From Pseudonocardia sp. SCN 73-27 (GTDB taxonomy: Bacteria; Actinomycetota; Actinomycetes; Mycobacteriales; Pseudonocardiaceae): a DNA stretch of 64,000 nucleotides. The stretch covers positions 20,700 to 84,699 of the forward strand of contig MEGH01000031.1 of the NCBI GenBank assembly GCA_001725415.1, in the 5' to 3' direction. How positions within the stretch are numbered: the stretch's first letter is position 1; each line of letters opens with the position of its first letter. Both the position numbers and the translations under genes were made by a program. The notes under the pieces are model-generated. The model ran no database searches, was not told where the DNA came from, and saw only the letters and a program-made list of their open reading frames with translations. Below, one piece after another: positions 8,069 through 16,743 of the stretch.

Positions 8069-9049
8069 TCAGGACCAGAGCACGAACGCCATCGCGCAGC
8101 CGGTCCCGGCCTCGGATCGGTAGATCGGCACGTACTCCTTCCAGGCCAGGCGCCGGTCGCGCAGCGCTCCCGCGACCGTCACCCAGTTCCGGATCTCCGA
8201 CGTGCCGCTGTTCATCAGGTGCGCGGGCAGGGCGCGAAGGGCGTCGGCGTCACCGGCCTCGAGGGCATCGAGCAGCCGCGCGTCCAGTTCCTCGTCGACG
8301 ACGAAGTGGCTGAGCCCGCCCGACGCCAGCAGCCCGACGCGGGTGTCCGCGGGGTAGGCGGCGATGGCCTCGGCCAGCGCGACGCCCAGGTCGTAGCAGC
8401 GCGACGGGGTCGGCTGATTCGGCGGGTAGTAGGTGTTGAGCATCAACGGCACCATCGGCACCGGTGTGTCACCGAGCAGCCGGTGCAGCACGAAGCCGTA
8501 CGCGTGGCCGAAGCCGACGCCGTCGGGCGTCGTGTTCATCCAGGTGACGTCGAAGCCGCGGTCGGTGAGCGAGGAGACGAGCGAGCGGGCGAGGTCGGGG
8601 CTGCCGGGAAAGGTGTGCTCGGCGTCCATCGAGTAGTTGTGGGTCACCAGCTCGAGGAACTCCGAGCCCTCGGACGGCATGTACAGCGTGCGCAGCGACT
8701 CGTGGCCGCAGATGGCCAGGGCGGGCCGGTTGCCCTCGGTGAACAGCTCCTCCTGGTCGTCGCCGACGATCACCAGGGCGTCGAGCCGGGCGGCGGCGAT
8801 GTCGCTCGCCATCCGGTCCAGCGCCATCTGGCACTGGTCCCACTGCTTGTCCCAGACCGAGCGATCCAGCCGTCCGCGCATCCGCTCCTGGTTGCGCTCC
8901 AGCAGCTCGGCGTAGCTGACCGGGCGGCCGTCGGTGTCGTAGAGGTTCGGGTTCACCGCGTCGTGCCGCGCTCGCCGCGCCCAGTGCTCCGGCGACGACG
9001 CCAGCAGCACGCTGTGCGAGGTCGCTCCCCCGAGGACGATCGAGGCCAT
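8069..9049 (-). CDS. Extradiol ring-cleavage dioxygenase, class III (LigB superfamily)
   Basis: The 326-residue protein belongs to the LigB family, Fe(II) enzymes that split catechol-like rings next to the hydroxyl pair. It begins with the typical ATSHS histidine segment, has VGDDQEE and GFGHAYG (histidine in the active-site region), LASGGLSHF, and closes with YRSEAGTGCAMAF, the C-terminal signature seen in gallate and protocatechuate 4,5-dioxygenase catalytic subunits. The start chosen is the ATG at 9049, preceded by GGAGGA; the reading frame extends further upstream without homology. It leads the operon with RidA and a LigJ-like hydratase. No separate LigA-type small subunit gene is seen, so it is probably a one-component enzyme like gallate dioxygenase. 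Confidence 0.88.
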   Translation of the reverse strand: MASIVLGGATSHSVLLASSPEHWARRARHDAVNPNLYDTDGRPVSYAELLERNQERMRGRLDRSVWDKQWDQCQMALDRMASDIAAARLDALVIVGDDQEELFTEGNRPALAICGHESLRTLYMPSEGSEFLELVTHNYSMDAEHTFPGSPDLARSLVSSLTDRGFDVTWMNTTPDGVGFGHAYGFVLHRLLGDTPVPMVPLMLNTYYPPNQPTPSRCYDLGVALAEAIAAYPADTRVGLLASGGLSHFVVDEELDARLLDALEAGDADALRALPAHLMNSGTSEIRNWVTVAGALRDRRLAWKEYVPIYRSEAGTGCAMAFVLWS

Positions 9050-9212
9050 GAGGTGACTCCTCCGCGGCAGGACGTGGGGGCGCCGCCTACCCGGTGCGAC
9101 GCACGTCGACCGGGGCGGCGCCGGGGTGCGGCGCACCCGTCTGCGTTCAGGACTGTATTTAATCTAGTATTCTAAGTCAACTGACGATCCTGCACCGGCT
9201 CGGAGGGGCGCC
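9050..9212. promoter_or_regulatory. Divergent promoter region of the LigB-type operon
   Basis: A 163-bp gap separates the divergent dioxygenase and reductase-remnant genes. Its only AT-rich stretch is 9151-9180 (GACTGTATTT ... TCTAAGTC), bounded by a short GACT/AGTC inverted repeat. A promoter probably lies here. The ATGCAA half-site present in other promoter gaps of this half is not seen. Confidence 0.45.
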
Positions 9213-9731
9213 GTGACCGCTGCGCCCCTCAGTCCCACCGACCGCCCGCTGCGCGTCGTCCAGGTGCGCGCGGAGGCCGAGGGCGTGGTCGCGCTCACGC
9301 TCGTCGACCCGCGCGGCGCCGAGCTGCCGGTATGGACCCCCGGCGCCCACGTCGACCTGGTGCTGCCGTCCGGGCTGGTGCGGCCCTACTCGCTCTGCGG
9401 CGACACCGCCGACCGGCGCTCCTAGGAGCGCTTCGCCGCCACCGGCCCGGCCCCGGACGTCACCGGCGACGCTTTCGATGTCGAACCGGTGCGCACCGGC
9501 CGGACCGTCCGGGTGCCGGCCGACCGCACCGTGCTCGACGTGGTGCGCGAGCTCGTGCCCGACGCGCCCGCCTCCTGCGAGGAGGGCTTCTGCGGCTCGT
9601 ACGAGGTCGCCGTCCTGGAGGGCACGCCCGATCACCGCGACCAGGTCCTCTCACCCGAGGAACGGGCCGAGGGCGAGACCATGATGATCTGCGTGAGCCG
9701 GTGCCGCGGCCCGCGGCTGGTGCTCGACCTC
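9213..9731 (+). pseudogene. Phthalate-dioxygenase-reductase type oxidoreductase, internally deleted
   Basis: The frame opens (GTG 9213) with the flavin-binding barrel start of a PDR/VanB-like reductase (VDLVLPSG, then RPYSLCGD), stops at a TAG (9423-9425), and continues in the same frame straight into the C-terminal 2Fe-2S domain (RFAATGPAP ... SCEEGFCGSY ... SRCRGPRLVLDL). Roughly 150-180 residues that should hold the rest of the flavin and NAD domains are absent. The cluster motif Cx4Cx2C has Tyr in place of the third Cys, and no stop follows the normal C-terminus. Such proteins pass electrons from NAD(P)H to Rieske oxygenases. The remnant lies between the two operons, convergent with the thiolase. 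Confidence 0.85.
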
Positions 9732-9747
9732 CAGCCCGCCGGCCGGG

Positions 9748-10878
9748 TCAGGCCAGCTCGACGATCGTCGCGTTGGCCATCCCGCCGGCCTCGCACATCG
9801 TCTGCAGGCCGTAGCGGACCCCGTTGGCGCGCATGTGGTGGATCATCCGGGTGAGCAGCACGGCGCCCGACGCGCCGAGCGGATGGCCCACCGCGATCGC
9901 CCCGCCTAGCGGGTTGAGCCGGGCCTCGTCGGCCCCGGTCTCGGCGAGCCAGGCCAGCGGCACCGGCGCGAAGGCCTCGTTGACCTCGAACACCCCGATG
10001 TCGTCGATCCGCAGCCCGGCCCGGTCCAGCACCCGGGCCGTCGCGGGGATCGGCGCGGTGAGCATCGTGACCGGGTCGTCCCCGACGACCGTGCCGGCGA
10101 CGAACCGCACCAGCGGGGTCAGGCCGAGCGCGCCCGCCCGCTCCGACGTCGTGATGAGCACGCCCGCGGCGCCGTCGGAGATCTGCGAGGAGTTGCCGGC
10201 GTGGATCACGCCGTCGGCCGCGAACGCCGGGGGCAGCCCCGCCAGCGTCTCGAGCGTGCCGCCGCGGCGTACGCCCTCGTCGGCCGGCACCCCCTCGACC
10301 GGGACCAGCTGGCCGGCGAACTCCCCGGCGTCCCAGGCGGCGGCGGCGAGGGCGTGCGAGCGCAGCGCGTACTCGTCGAGGCGGACGCGACCCAGGCCCC
10401 AGCGCGCCGCGACCGCCTCCGCGCCCAGCCCCTGGCTGAAGGATTCGACCCCGAACCGGTCGAGCACGGTCGCGCCGTACGGCTCGCCGGTCGAGCGCGC
10501 CGCGCCCAGCGGCACCCGGCTCATCATCTCGGTGCCGCCCGCGACCACCAGGTCGTACTGCCCGCTGAGCACGCCGCCGACGGCGAAGTGCAGCGCCTGC
10601 TGGCTCGACCCGCACGCCCGATCGACGGTCGTGCCGGGCACGGTGACCGGCCAGCCGGCCGCGAGCGCGCCCATCCGGGCCAGGTTGCTGGACTGGTCGC
10701 CGAGCTGGTTGACCACGCCCCAGACGACGTCGTCGACGGTCGCGGGGTCGACCCCCGTGCGCTCGACCAGCGCCGTCAGCACCCCGGCGGTGAGGTCGAC
10801 GGGGTGCAGCGCGGCCAGCCCGCCCTTGCGGCGCCCGATCGGCGTCCGGACGGCCTCGACGACAACGGCGTCACGCAC
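9748..10878 (-). CDS. Thiolase family protein (acetyl-CoA C-acyltransferase)
   Basis: This 376-residue thiolase catalyses CoA-dependent cleavage of 3-oxoacyl-CoA. The nucleophile is Cys89 (DRACGSSQQ), the histidine lies in GHPLGASG, and the second cysteine in TMCEAGG near the C-terminus. The GTG start at 10878 follows AGGAGG with good spacing. It overlaps the upstream CoA-transferase by eight bases and is the last gene of the Rieske operon. Together with the acyl-CoA dehydrogenase, hydratase and hydroxyacyl-CoA dehydrogenase it completes a beta-oxidation spiral. Confidence 0.92.
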   Translation of the reverse strand: MRDAVVVEAVRTPIGRRKGGLAALHPVDLTAGVLTALVERTGVDPATVDDVVWGVVNQLGDQSSNLARMGALAAGWPVTVPGTTVDRACGSSQQALHFAVGGVLSGQYDLVVAGGTEMMSRVPLGAARSTGEPYGATVLDRFGVESFSQGLGAEAVAARWGLGRVRLDEYALRSHALAAAAWDAGEFAGQLVPVEGVPADEGVRRGGTLETLAGLPPAFAADGVIHAGNSSQISDGAAGVLITTSERAGALGLTPLVRFVAGTVVGDDPVTMLTAPIPATARVLDRAGLRIDDIGVFEVNEAFAPVPLAWLAETGADEARLNPLGGAIAVGHPLGASGAVLLTRMIHHMRANGVRYGLQTMCEAGGMANATIVELA

Positions 10879-12022
10879 GGGGTACCTCCTGCGGGGAGCG
10901 GACGAGATCGGCCTGGTCCCCACCCAGCCGCGGGGCGGGGCGGGAACCGGTGGCGGGTGGGGTCCGGGAGAACGAGACGGGCAGGCCCAGCACCGGCACC
11001 GGGCCGGCGGCGCCGGGCTGGGCCAGCTCCCGGACCAGCGGCGCGGCCGGCCCGGCGAGGGCCTCGGCGAGGCCGTCGACGACGGCGACGCAGCAGTCGT
11101 GCGCGGCCGCGAACGCCCGCCACTGCACCTTGCTGCGGGCCGCGAACACCGCGGCGACCTGCGCGTGGGTGGGCGAACCGGTCGGCTCGTAGCGGCCGTC
11201 GCGCAGGTCGGGGCGGCCGACGGCGGCGCACCAGGCGTGCCAGAACTTCTCCTCCAGCGCCCCGATGCTCACCCAGCCGTCGATGCACCGGTAGACCTGG
11301 TAGCAGACCACGCCGCCGCTCCACAGGCCCCGCTCGTGGGGCGCGGCCGAGCCGGTGCCGAGCGTCGTGGCGACCGTCATCGCGGCCATGAGCAAGCTGC
11401 CCTGTGCCATCGGGACGTCGATCCACTGGCCCTCGCCGGAGCGGTCGCGCTCGCGCAGGGCGGCCAGCACCGACACCGCGGCAAGCAGCCCGCCGGTGGA
11501 GTCCGCGACCTGCATCGGGGCCAGCGCCGGCTCCTCCTCGACGGCCCCGGTGAACGAGAGCAGACCCATCGAGGCCAGGTAGTTGATGTCGTGCCCGGCG
11601 CGGTGGGCGTCCGGCCCGGTCTGGCCCCAGCCCGAGATCGAGCACAGCACGATCTCCCGCCGCACCTCCCGCAACGCCGGGTAGCCGATGCCGAGCCGGT
11701 CGAGCACCCCCGGCCGGAACGACTCGACGACGACGTCCGCGTCGGCGACCAGGTCGAGGAACGCGGCGTGTCCCGCCGCGGACTTGAGGTCGAGCACGAC
11801 CGAGCGCTTGTCCCGGTTCAGCCCGACGAACGTCATCGAGGCCGTCGTCGGGTCCGTCGACGGCCGCAGCGGCTCCCGGGTGCGGGCGTAGTCGCCGCCC
11901 GGCGGCGCCTCCACCTTGACGACGTCCGCCCCGAGGTCGGCCAACACGAGCGTACACAGCCCGCCCGGGAGTAGCCGGGTCAGGTCGAGCACCCGCACCC
12001 CGTCGAGCGGAGGCGCGGTCAC
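10871..12022 (-). CDS. CaiB/BaiF (family III) CoA-transferase
   Basis: The 383-residue protein has the N-terminal LDGVRVLDLTRLLPG segment, the LADLGADVVKVE motif, and a probable catalytic Asp in PMQVADSTGG. Family III enzymes move CoA between acids and thioesters through an Asp-bound intermediate, or act as alpha-methylacyl-CoA racemases. The GTG start overlaps the enoyl-CoA hydratase stop (GTGA). It may activate an acid to feed the beta-oxidation genes on both sides. It is one of four such genes in the window. Confidence 0.88.
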   Translation of the reverse strand: MTAPPLDGVRVLDLTRLLPGGLCTLVLADLGADVVKVEAPPGGDYARTREPLRPSTDPTTASMTFVGLNRDKRSVVLDLKSAAGHAAFLDLVADADVVVESFRPGVLDRLGIGYPALREVRREIVLCSISGWGQTGPDAHRAGHDINYLASMGLLSFTGAVEEEPALAPMQVADSTGGLLAAVSVLAALRERDRSGEGQWIDVPMAQGSLLMAAMTVATTLGTGSAAPHERGLWSGGVVCYQVYRCIDGWVSIGALEEKFWHAWCAAVGRPDLRDGRYEPTGSPTHAQVAAVFAARSKVQWRAFAAAHDCCVAVVDGLAEALAGPAAPLVRELAQPGAAGPVPVLGLPVSFSRTPPATGSRPAPRLGGDQADLVRSPQEVPRA

Positions 12023-12792
12023 CGGCCGCTCCACACCGGCGGCCGCCGTTCGACGAACGCGCGGGCGCCTTCCGCGGCGTCGGCGGAGGCGAACACCGGA
12101 TCGGTGATCGCGCGCTGCCGGGCGAACCGCTCGTCGGCGGGCCAGTCCCGTGCCGCGCGCATGACCTGCTTCGCGGCAGCCAGGGCGAGCGGTCCGTTCG
12201 CGACGACTCGCTCCGCGAGCTCCAGCGCCCCGGTGAGCGCTCCGCCGGGCGGGGTCAGCCGGTTGACCAGGCCGAGCTCCGCGGCCCGCACGGCGGGCAG
12301 CGGGTCGCCGGTCAGTACCAGCTCCGCGGCGATCGACGGCGGGATGCGCTCGGGCAGCCGGAACAGGCCACCCGCGCGAGCCACGAGCCCACGCTTGACC
12401 TCGGGCAGCCCGAACACCGCGTCCTCCGCCGCGACGACCAGGTCGCAGGCCAGGACCAGCTCGAAGCCGCCGGCGAGCGCGTGCCCCTCGACCGCGGCGA
12501 CCAACGGGGTGGCCGGTGGCGCCTCGGTCAGCCCGCCGAAGCCCCGGCCCGGTACGCCCGGCGTCTCCCCCTCCAGGAACCGGGCCAGGTCCATTCCGGC
12601 GCAGAACGTGCCGCCCGCCCCGGTCAGCACCCCGACGCCGAGGTCCGTGGAGGCGTCGAGGCGGTCCAGGGCGGCAGCGATCGCCTCGCCCTGTGCGCGG
12701 GTCATCGCGTTGCGCCGGTCGGGCCGGTTGAGCGTGACGACCATGGTGCGGCCGACCGTCTCGACGAGCACGTCGGGGGCGGGAGCGCTCAC
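12019..12792 (-). CDS. Enoyl-CoA hydratase/isomerase family protein
   Basis: The 257-residue crotonase-fold protein shows the CoA-binding GGTFCAGMDL loop and the oxyanion segment EGHALAGGFELVLACD. Crotonases hydrate, isomerise or hydrolyse acyl-CoAs; the glutamate expected of true hydratases in the next helix region is present as LPEVKRGL. The GTG start overlaps the upstream dehydrogenase stop (GTGA). It sits between a hydroxyacyl-CoA dehydrogenase and a CoA-transferase in a coupled beta-oxidation set. Confidence 0.9.
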   Translation of the reverse strand: MSAPAPDVLVETVGRTMVVTLNRPDRRNAMTRAQGEAIAAALDRLDASTDLGVGVLTGAGGTFCAGMDLARFLEGETPGVPGRGFGGLTEAPPATPLVAAVEGHALAGGFELVLACDLVVAAEDAVFGLPEVKRGLVARAGGLFRLPERIPPSIAAELVLTGDPLPAVRAAELGLVNRLTPPGGALTGALELAERVVANGPLALAAAKQVMRAARDWPADERFARQRAITDPVFASADAAEGARAFVERRPPVWSGR

Positions 12793-13556
12793 CGGGGCGG
12801 CATCCGGATCGCGCCGTCGAGCCGGACGGTCTCGCCGTTGAGGTAGCCGTTCTCGACGAGCGCGACGGCCAGCTGCGCGAACTCGCCGGGGTCGCCGAGC
12901 CGCCGGGGGTGCGGCACCCCGGCCGCCAGCTTGTCGCGCAGGTCGTCGCGCAGCTTGGCCAGCATCGCGGTGTCGAAGACGCCGGGCGCAATCGTGTTGA
13001 CCCGGATGTTCCAGCTCGCCAGGTCACGGGCCGCGACGAGGGTCATCCCGTGCACGCCGGCCTTGGCGGCCGCGTAGGACGTCTGGCCGATCTGGCCGTC
13101 GAACGCCGCGACCGACGCGGTGAGCACGACCGCGCCGCGCTCGCCGTCGACGATCTCGTTGCGGCTCATCCGGGCCGCGGCCAGCCGCAGCACGTTGTAG
13201 GTGCCGACGAGGTTGATCCGCACGACGTCGGCGAAGGAGCCGAGGTCGCCGGGCTCGTGGTCGCGCGTGACGATCCGCAGCCGGTCGCTGTTGCGGCCGG
13301 CGCAATGCACCAGCACCCGCAACGGCCCGTGCTCCTCGGCCACGTCGAGGGCGGGGCCGAGGCCGGCAGGATCGGTGATGTCGGCCGCGACGAACCGCGT
13401 GTCGCCGCCGATCTTCTCGGCGGCCTCCTCCCCGGCCGACCCGGGCAGGTCGACGAGCACGACCCGCGCGCCGCGCTCGGCGAGCAGCTGCGCGCTCGCC
13501 CTCCCCAGCCCCGAAGCGCCGCCCGTGACCAGGGCGGAGACGCCGTCGATACGCAT
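12789..13556 (-). CDS. SDR family, 3-hydroxyacyl-CoA dehydrogenase type II like
   Basis: At 255 residues this is a classical SDR with TGGASGLG near residue 11, the NAD-acid region LVDLPGS, and the catalytic Tyr and Lys in SYAAAKAG. Its pattern (RISRN-like MSRNE insertion and the C-terminal VRLDGAIRMPPR) matches the HSD10/type II 3-hydroxyacyl-CoA dehydrogenases that oxidise 3-hydroxyacyl-CoA with NAD. It follows the acyl-CoA dehydrogenase by 28 bases and overlaps the hydratase gene. Confidence 0.9.
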   Translation of the reverse strand: MRIDGVSALVTGGASGLGRASAQLLAERGARVVLVDLPGSAGEEAAEKIGGDTRFVAADITDPAGLGPALDVAEEHGPLRVLVHCAGRNSDRLRIVTRDHEPGDLGSFADVVRINLVGTYNVLRLAAARMSRNEIVDGERGAVVLTASVAAFDGQIGQTSYAAAKAGVHGMTLVAARDLASWNIRVNTIAPGVFDTAMLAKLRDDLRDKLAAGVPHPRRLGDPGEFAQLAVALVENGYLNGETVRLDGAIRMPPR

Positions 13557-13584
13557 TGGACGTTCCTCCAGACAGGGGCCCGGC

Positions 13585-14733
13585 TCAGAGGCCGAGCGAC
13601 TTGCTGATGATCGACTTCATGACCTCGCTGGTGCCCCCGTAGATCCGGGTCACCCGGGCGTCGGCGAAGAGCCGGGCGATCGGGTACTCCCGGACGTAGC
13701 CGTAGCCGCCGAAGACCTGCAGGCAGCGGTCGGTGACCCGGCCCTGCGCCTCGGTGCAGAACAGCTTGACCATCGCGGCGTCGGCGGGTGACAGCTCGCC
13801 CGCCACCAGTGCGGCGACCGCCCGGTCCAGCAGCGACTGGGCGGCCTCGACCTCGGTGGCCACCGCGGCGATCTCGAACTTCGTGTTCTGGAAGGCGGCG
13901 AGCTCGCGGCCGAAGACGCGGCGGTCGTGGGCGTACCCGATCGTCAGGTCGACGGCGGCCCTGGCCTGCGCGGTTGCACCGACGGCGATCGCCAGCCGCT
14001 CCTGGGCGAGGTTGCGCGCCAGGTACTCGAAGGCCCGGCCCTCCTCACCCAGCCGGTTCGACACCGGCACCCGTACGTCGCTGAACGAGAGCTCCACCGT
14101 GTCCTGCGCGCGCAGGCCGATCTTGTCGAGCGTGCGGCCGCGGGCGAAGCCCGGCGCGTCGCCCTCGACGACGAGCAGGGTCAGCCCGCCGCGCCGGTCG
14201 TCCGGGTCCTCCCCGGTGCGGGCGAGGACGATCACGAGGTCGGCGAGCAGCCCGCCGGTGATGAAGGTCTTGGCGCCGTCGAGGATGTAGCGGTCGCCGT
14301 CACGGCGGGCCCGGGTGCGCACCCCGGCCAGGTCGGAGCCCGTCCCCGGCTCGGTGAGCGCGATCGCGGTCAGCGTGGTGCCCGCGGCGATGCCCGGCAG
14401 CCAGCGGGCCTTCTGCGCGGGGTCGGCGAGGTGCACGAAGTAGGGCAGGATCACGTCGACCTGGGTGCGCAGGGTGCCGAGCGTGACGGCCGCGCGCGCC
14501 GCCTCCTCCTGGACGACGACGTTGTAGCGGTAGTCGTCGATGCCGGTCCCGCCGTACTCCTCGGGCACGCCCAGCCCGGTCACGCCGAGCGCGGCGATGT
14601 CGGCGAAGAACTCGCGCGGCAGCACCCCGGCGGCCTCCCACTCACCGAACACCGGGACGACCTTGTCGGTGACGAAGCGGCGGACCGAGTCCCGGAAGGC
14701 CTCGTGGTCGTCGTCGAACAGGGTGCGGCGCAT
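13585..14733 (-). CDS. Acyl-CoA dehydrogenase
   Basis: The 382-residue flavoprotein introduces the first double bond of an acyl-CoA. Family signatures ALTEPGTGSD (flavin/substrate site), FGGYGYVREY and the C-terminal YGGTSEVMK with the catalytic base Glu are all present. ATG 14733 shares one base with the stop of the preceding RraA gene (TGATG). Placement with hydratase, dehydrogenase and thiolase supports a dedicated CoA-ester pathway, perhaps for an alicyclic or branched acid left after ring cleavage; the chain is unknown. Confidence 0.93.
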   Translation of the reverse strand: MRRTLFDDDHEAFRDSVRRFVTDKVVPVFGEWEAAGVLPREFFADIAALGVTGLGVPEEYGGTGIDDYRYNVVVQEEAARAAVTLGTLRTQVDVILPYFVHLADPAQKARWLPGIAAGTTLTAIALTEPGTGSDLAGVRTRARRDGDRYILDGAKTFITGGLLADLVIVLARTGEDPDDRRGGLTLLVVEGDAPGFARGRTLDKIGLRAQDTVELSFSDVRVPVSNRLGEEGRAFEYLARNLAQERLAIAVGATAQARAAVDLTIGYAHDRRVFGRELAAFQNTKFEIAAVATEVEAAQSLLDRAVAALVAGELSPADAAMVKLFCTEAQGRVTDRCLQVFGGYGYVREYPIARLFADARVTRIYGGTSEVMKSIISKSLGL

Positions 14734-15374
14734 CAGGTTCCGCCGTCCGGACGCAGGCCCAGCAGGTCCATCGTGGTGGCGCCGGCCCGCAGCTGCGCGA
14801 ACTGTTCCTGCTCGCGCTCGGCCCGCCGGCGCGCGGCCCCTCGCACCGCGTCGACGTCCGCTGCGGCGACGACGACCACGCCGTCCCCGTCGCCGATGAC
14901 CGCGTCCCCGCGGCGCACCGTGACGTCGCCGAACTGCACCGGATCGCCGACCGACCGGCTCGCGGCGGCGTCCTTGCCGGTGCCGCGCACGCACAGGCCG
15001 CGGGCGTACACCGGGAACCCGAGGGCGGCCAGCGCCGCGGAGTCGCGCACGCAGCCCTCGATCACCAGCCCGGCGAGCCCGCGGGCGAGCGCCGCGACGG
15101 CCATCACCTCACCCCAGTAGCCGTGGTCGACCGCGTCCCCGCAGGTCGCGACGATCACCTCACCCGGCGCGGCGACGTCGAGGGCCTCGTGGAGGGCCAG
15201 GTTGTCGCCCGGCGGGCAGCGCACCGGCAGGGCCCGGCCGGCGAGCGCGAGCGGGTGCACCGGGCGCAGCTCGTGGGGCAGGGCACCACCCCCGCCCGAG
15301 GCCTCGTGCACCGTCGCCGCACCCAGCGCGAGCAGCTCCGCGATCCGCCCGTCCACCCCGACGCCGGCGCTCAC
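14733..15374 (-). CDS. RraA/LigK family protein (HMG/CHA aldolase-like), copy 1
   Basis: This 213-residue protein has the RraA-like fold with the GxxD-type segment GYWGEVMAVAALARGLAGLVIEGCVRD, typical of divalent-metal 4-hydroxy-4-methyl-2-oxoglutarate / 4-carboxy-4-hydroxy-2-oxoadipate aldolases (the Arg-Asp pair is the substrate/metal site). Such class II aldolases release pyruvate, the last step of gallate and protocatechuate 4,5-cleavage. The N-terminus differs from the two neighbours. The GTG start overlaps copy 2's stop (GTGA). RraA (an RNase E inhibitor) is unlikely in this context. Confidence 0.85.
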   Translation of the reverse strand: MSAGVGVDGRIAELLALGAATVHEASGGGGALPHELRPVHPLALAGRALPVRCPPGDNLALHEALDVAAPGEVIVATCGDAVDHGYWGEVMAVAALARGLAGLVIEGCVRDSAALAALGFPVYARGLCVRGTGKDAAASRSVGDPVQFGDVTVRRGDAVIGDGDGVVVVAAADVDAVRGAARRRAEREQEQFAQLRAGATTMDLLGLRPDGGT

Positions 15375-16060
15375 GACGTGCTCCCGGCGGGGGCCTGCAG
15401 CCGGTGGTAGCCCGCGGTACGGCGGGCCTCGTCCAGCCGGTCCCCGGAGCGCAGCCGCACCCGGATCCGGTCCTCCGCGGCGTCGATCTCCTCGGCCTTG
15501 GCGAGCACCTCCGCACACCGGCCGGCCGGGACGACGAGCACGCCGTCGCGGTCGCCGAGCAGCCAGTCCCCCGGATCCACCCGGACGGTCGCGGCCTGCA
15601 CCGCCACCTCGTACGACTCGGCCGCCACCCGGTCCTTGCCGGTGCGCATGGTCCGCGACCTCGCGAACACCGGCAGCCCGGTCTCGACGATCCCGCCGCT
15701 GTCGCGGCAGACGCCGTCGATCACGACGCCGGCGACGCCGTTGCGCACCGCGGTGGCGGTGAGCAGGTCGCCCCACACGGTCGTGTCGAGCCGGCCGAGG
15801 TTGTCGATGACGACCACCGCGCCGGCCGGGACGTCGTCGATGTAGTCGCCCACCGAGCGCCCCGACTCCCCCACCGGCAGCATCCGCACCGTGAACGCCC
15901 GGCCCACCATCGGCCCGTGGTGGGACGTCAGCTCGGCGCCGACCGGGAGCAGCCCGACGCACTGGCCGTGGATGCCGAGTGCGTCGAGCGCGTCGGAGAC
16001 CGCCGGGGTGTCGAGCCGCCCCAGCCGGTCGGCGATCTCCCGGTCGGTCGCGGCGTTCAT
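15371..16060 (-). CDS. RraA/LigK family protein, copy 2
   Basis: The 229-residue protein starts with LDTPAVSDALDALG, the common RraA-family opening, and carries WGDLLTATAVRNGVAGVVIDGVCRD with the Arg-Asp pair of the aldolase subfamily. It is a tandem paralogue of the flanking genes, overlapping both by four bases. A 4-carboxy-4-hydroxy-2-oxoadipate or oxaloacetate-decarboxylase activity is the likeliest function. Having three divergent copies suggests separate roles or a mixed oligomer (the family forms trimers/hexamers). Confidence 0.85.
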   Translation of the reverse strand: MNAATDREIADRLGRLDTPAVSDALDALGIHGQCVGLLPVGAELTSHHGPMVGRAFTVRMLPVGESGRSVGDYIDDVPAGAVVVIDNLGRLDTTVWGDLLTATAVRNGVAGVVIDGVCRDSGGIVETGLPVFARSRTMRTGKDRVAAESYEVAVQAATVRVDPGDWLLGDRDGVLVVPAGRCAEVLAKAEEIDAAEDRIRVRLRSGDRLDEARRTAGYHRLQAPAGSTS

Positions 16061-16743
16061 GCCCGCTCCCGGGACGCGGCGAGCATCAGCTCGTAGCGGG
16101 AGTCCATGACCTCATCGACCGGACGGCCGCGGCGGACCTCCTCGACCAGCCGCGCCTCGACGGCGGCGATCCGCTCGGCCCGCTCCAGGACGTCGGCCAC
16201 CGCGGCGGCGGGCACCACCACGATCCCGCTCGCGTCCGCGACGACCCAGTCCCTAGGTGCGACGGCGACGCCGTCGACGGTCACCGGCCCGCCCCAGCCG
16301 ACCTCGACGGCGCGGCCGCGGGCGGTCACCGGCGTACCAGTGCGGGCGTAGAGCGGCAGCCCGAGCGCGGCGGCCTCGTCGACATCGCGGGCCGCGCCGT
16401 CGACAACGACACCGGCCAGCCCGCGGTGATGGGCCGCGGTGGACAGGATGCCGCCCCAGCCCGCGCAGTCCATGCGGCCGCCGTGGGCGACCACGACGAC
16501 GTCGCCCGGTTCGGCGTGCACGACGGCCGCGGTGCCCAGGTGCGAGCCCGGCGACGTCGGGGCGGCCGCGAGCCGCCCGAGCTCGACGGTCACCGCCCGT
16601 CCGGCGACGGGCCGGTCGCCGCCGGCCAGCCGGCGCAGTGCCGTCACCGCGCCGGCGGGCAGCCCCGCCTGGTCGAGCGCGTCGGACAGGGTCGGCGTGC
16701 CGACGGCGAGCAGCCGGCCCGCCAGGTCCTGCGCGGTGATCAT
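16057..16743 (-). CDS. RraA/LigK family protein, copy 3
   Basis: The 228-residue protein opens with VGTPTLSDALDQAGLP and has WGGILSTAAHHRGLAGVVVDGAARD, again keeping the Arg-Asp pair expected in aldolase-type RraA proteins. ATG 16743 overlaps the stop of the CoA-transferase upstream (ATGA), and its stop overlaps copy 2. It is as different from copies 1 and 2 as they are from each other by eye, so the copies are not a recent duplication. Confidence 0.85.
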   Translation of the reverse strand: MITAQDLAGRLLAVGTPTLSDALDQAGLPAGAVTALRRLAGGDRPVAGRAVTVELGRLAAAPTSPGSHLGTAAVVHAEPGDVVVVAHGGRMDCAGWGGILSTAAHHRGLAGVVVDGAARDVDEAAALGLPLYARTGTPVTARGRAVEVGWGGPVTVDGVAVAPRDWVVADASGIVVVPAAAVADVLERAERIAAVEARLVEEVRRGRPVDEVMDSRYELMLAASRERA

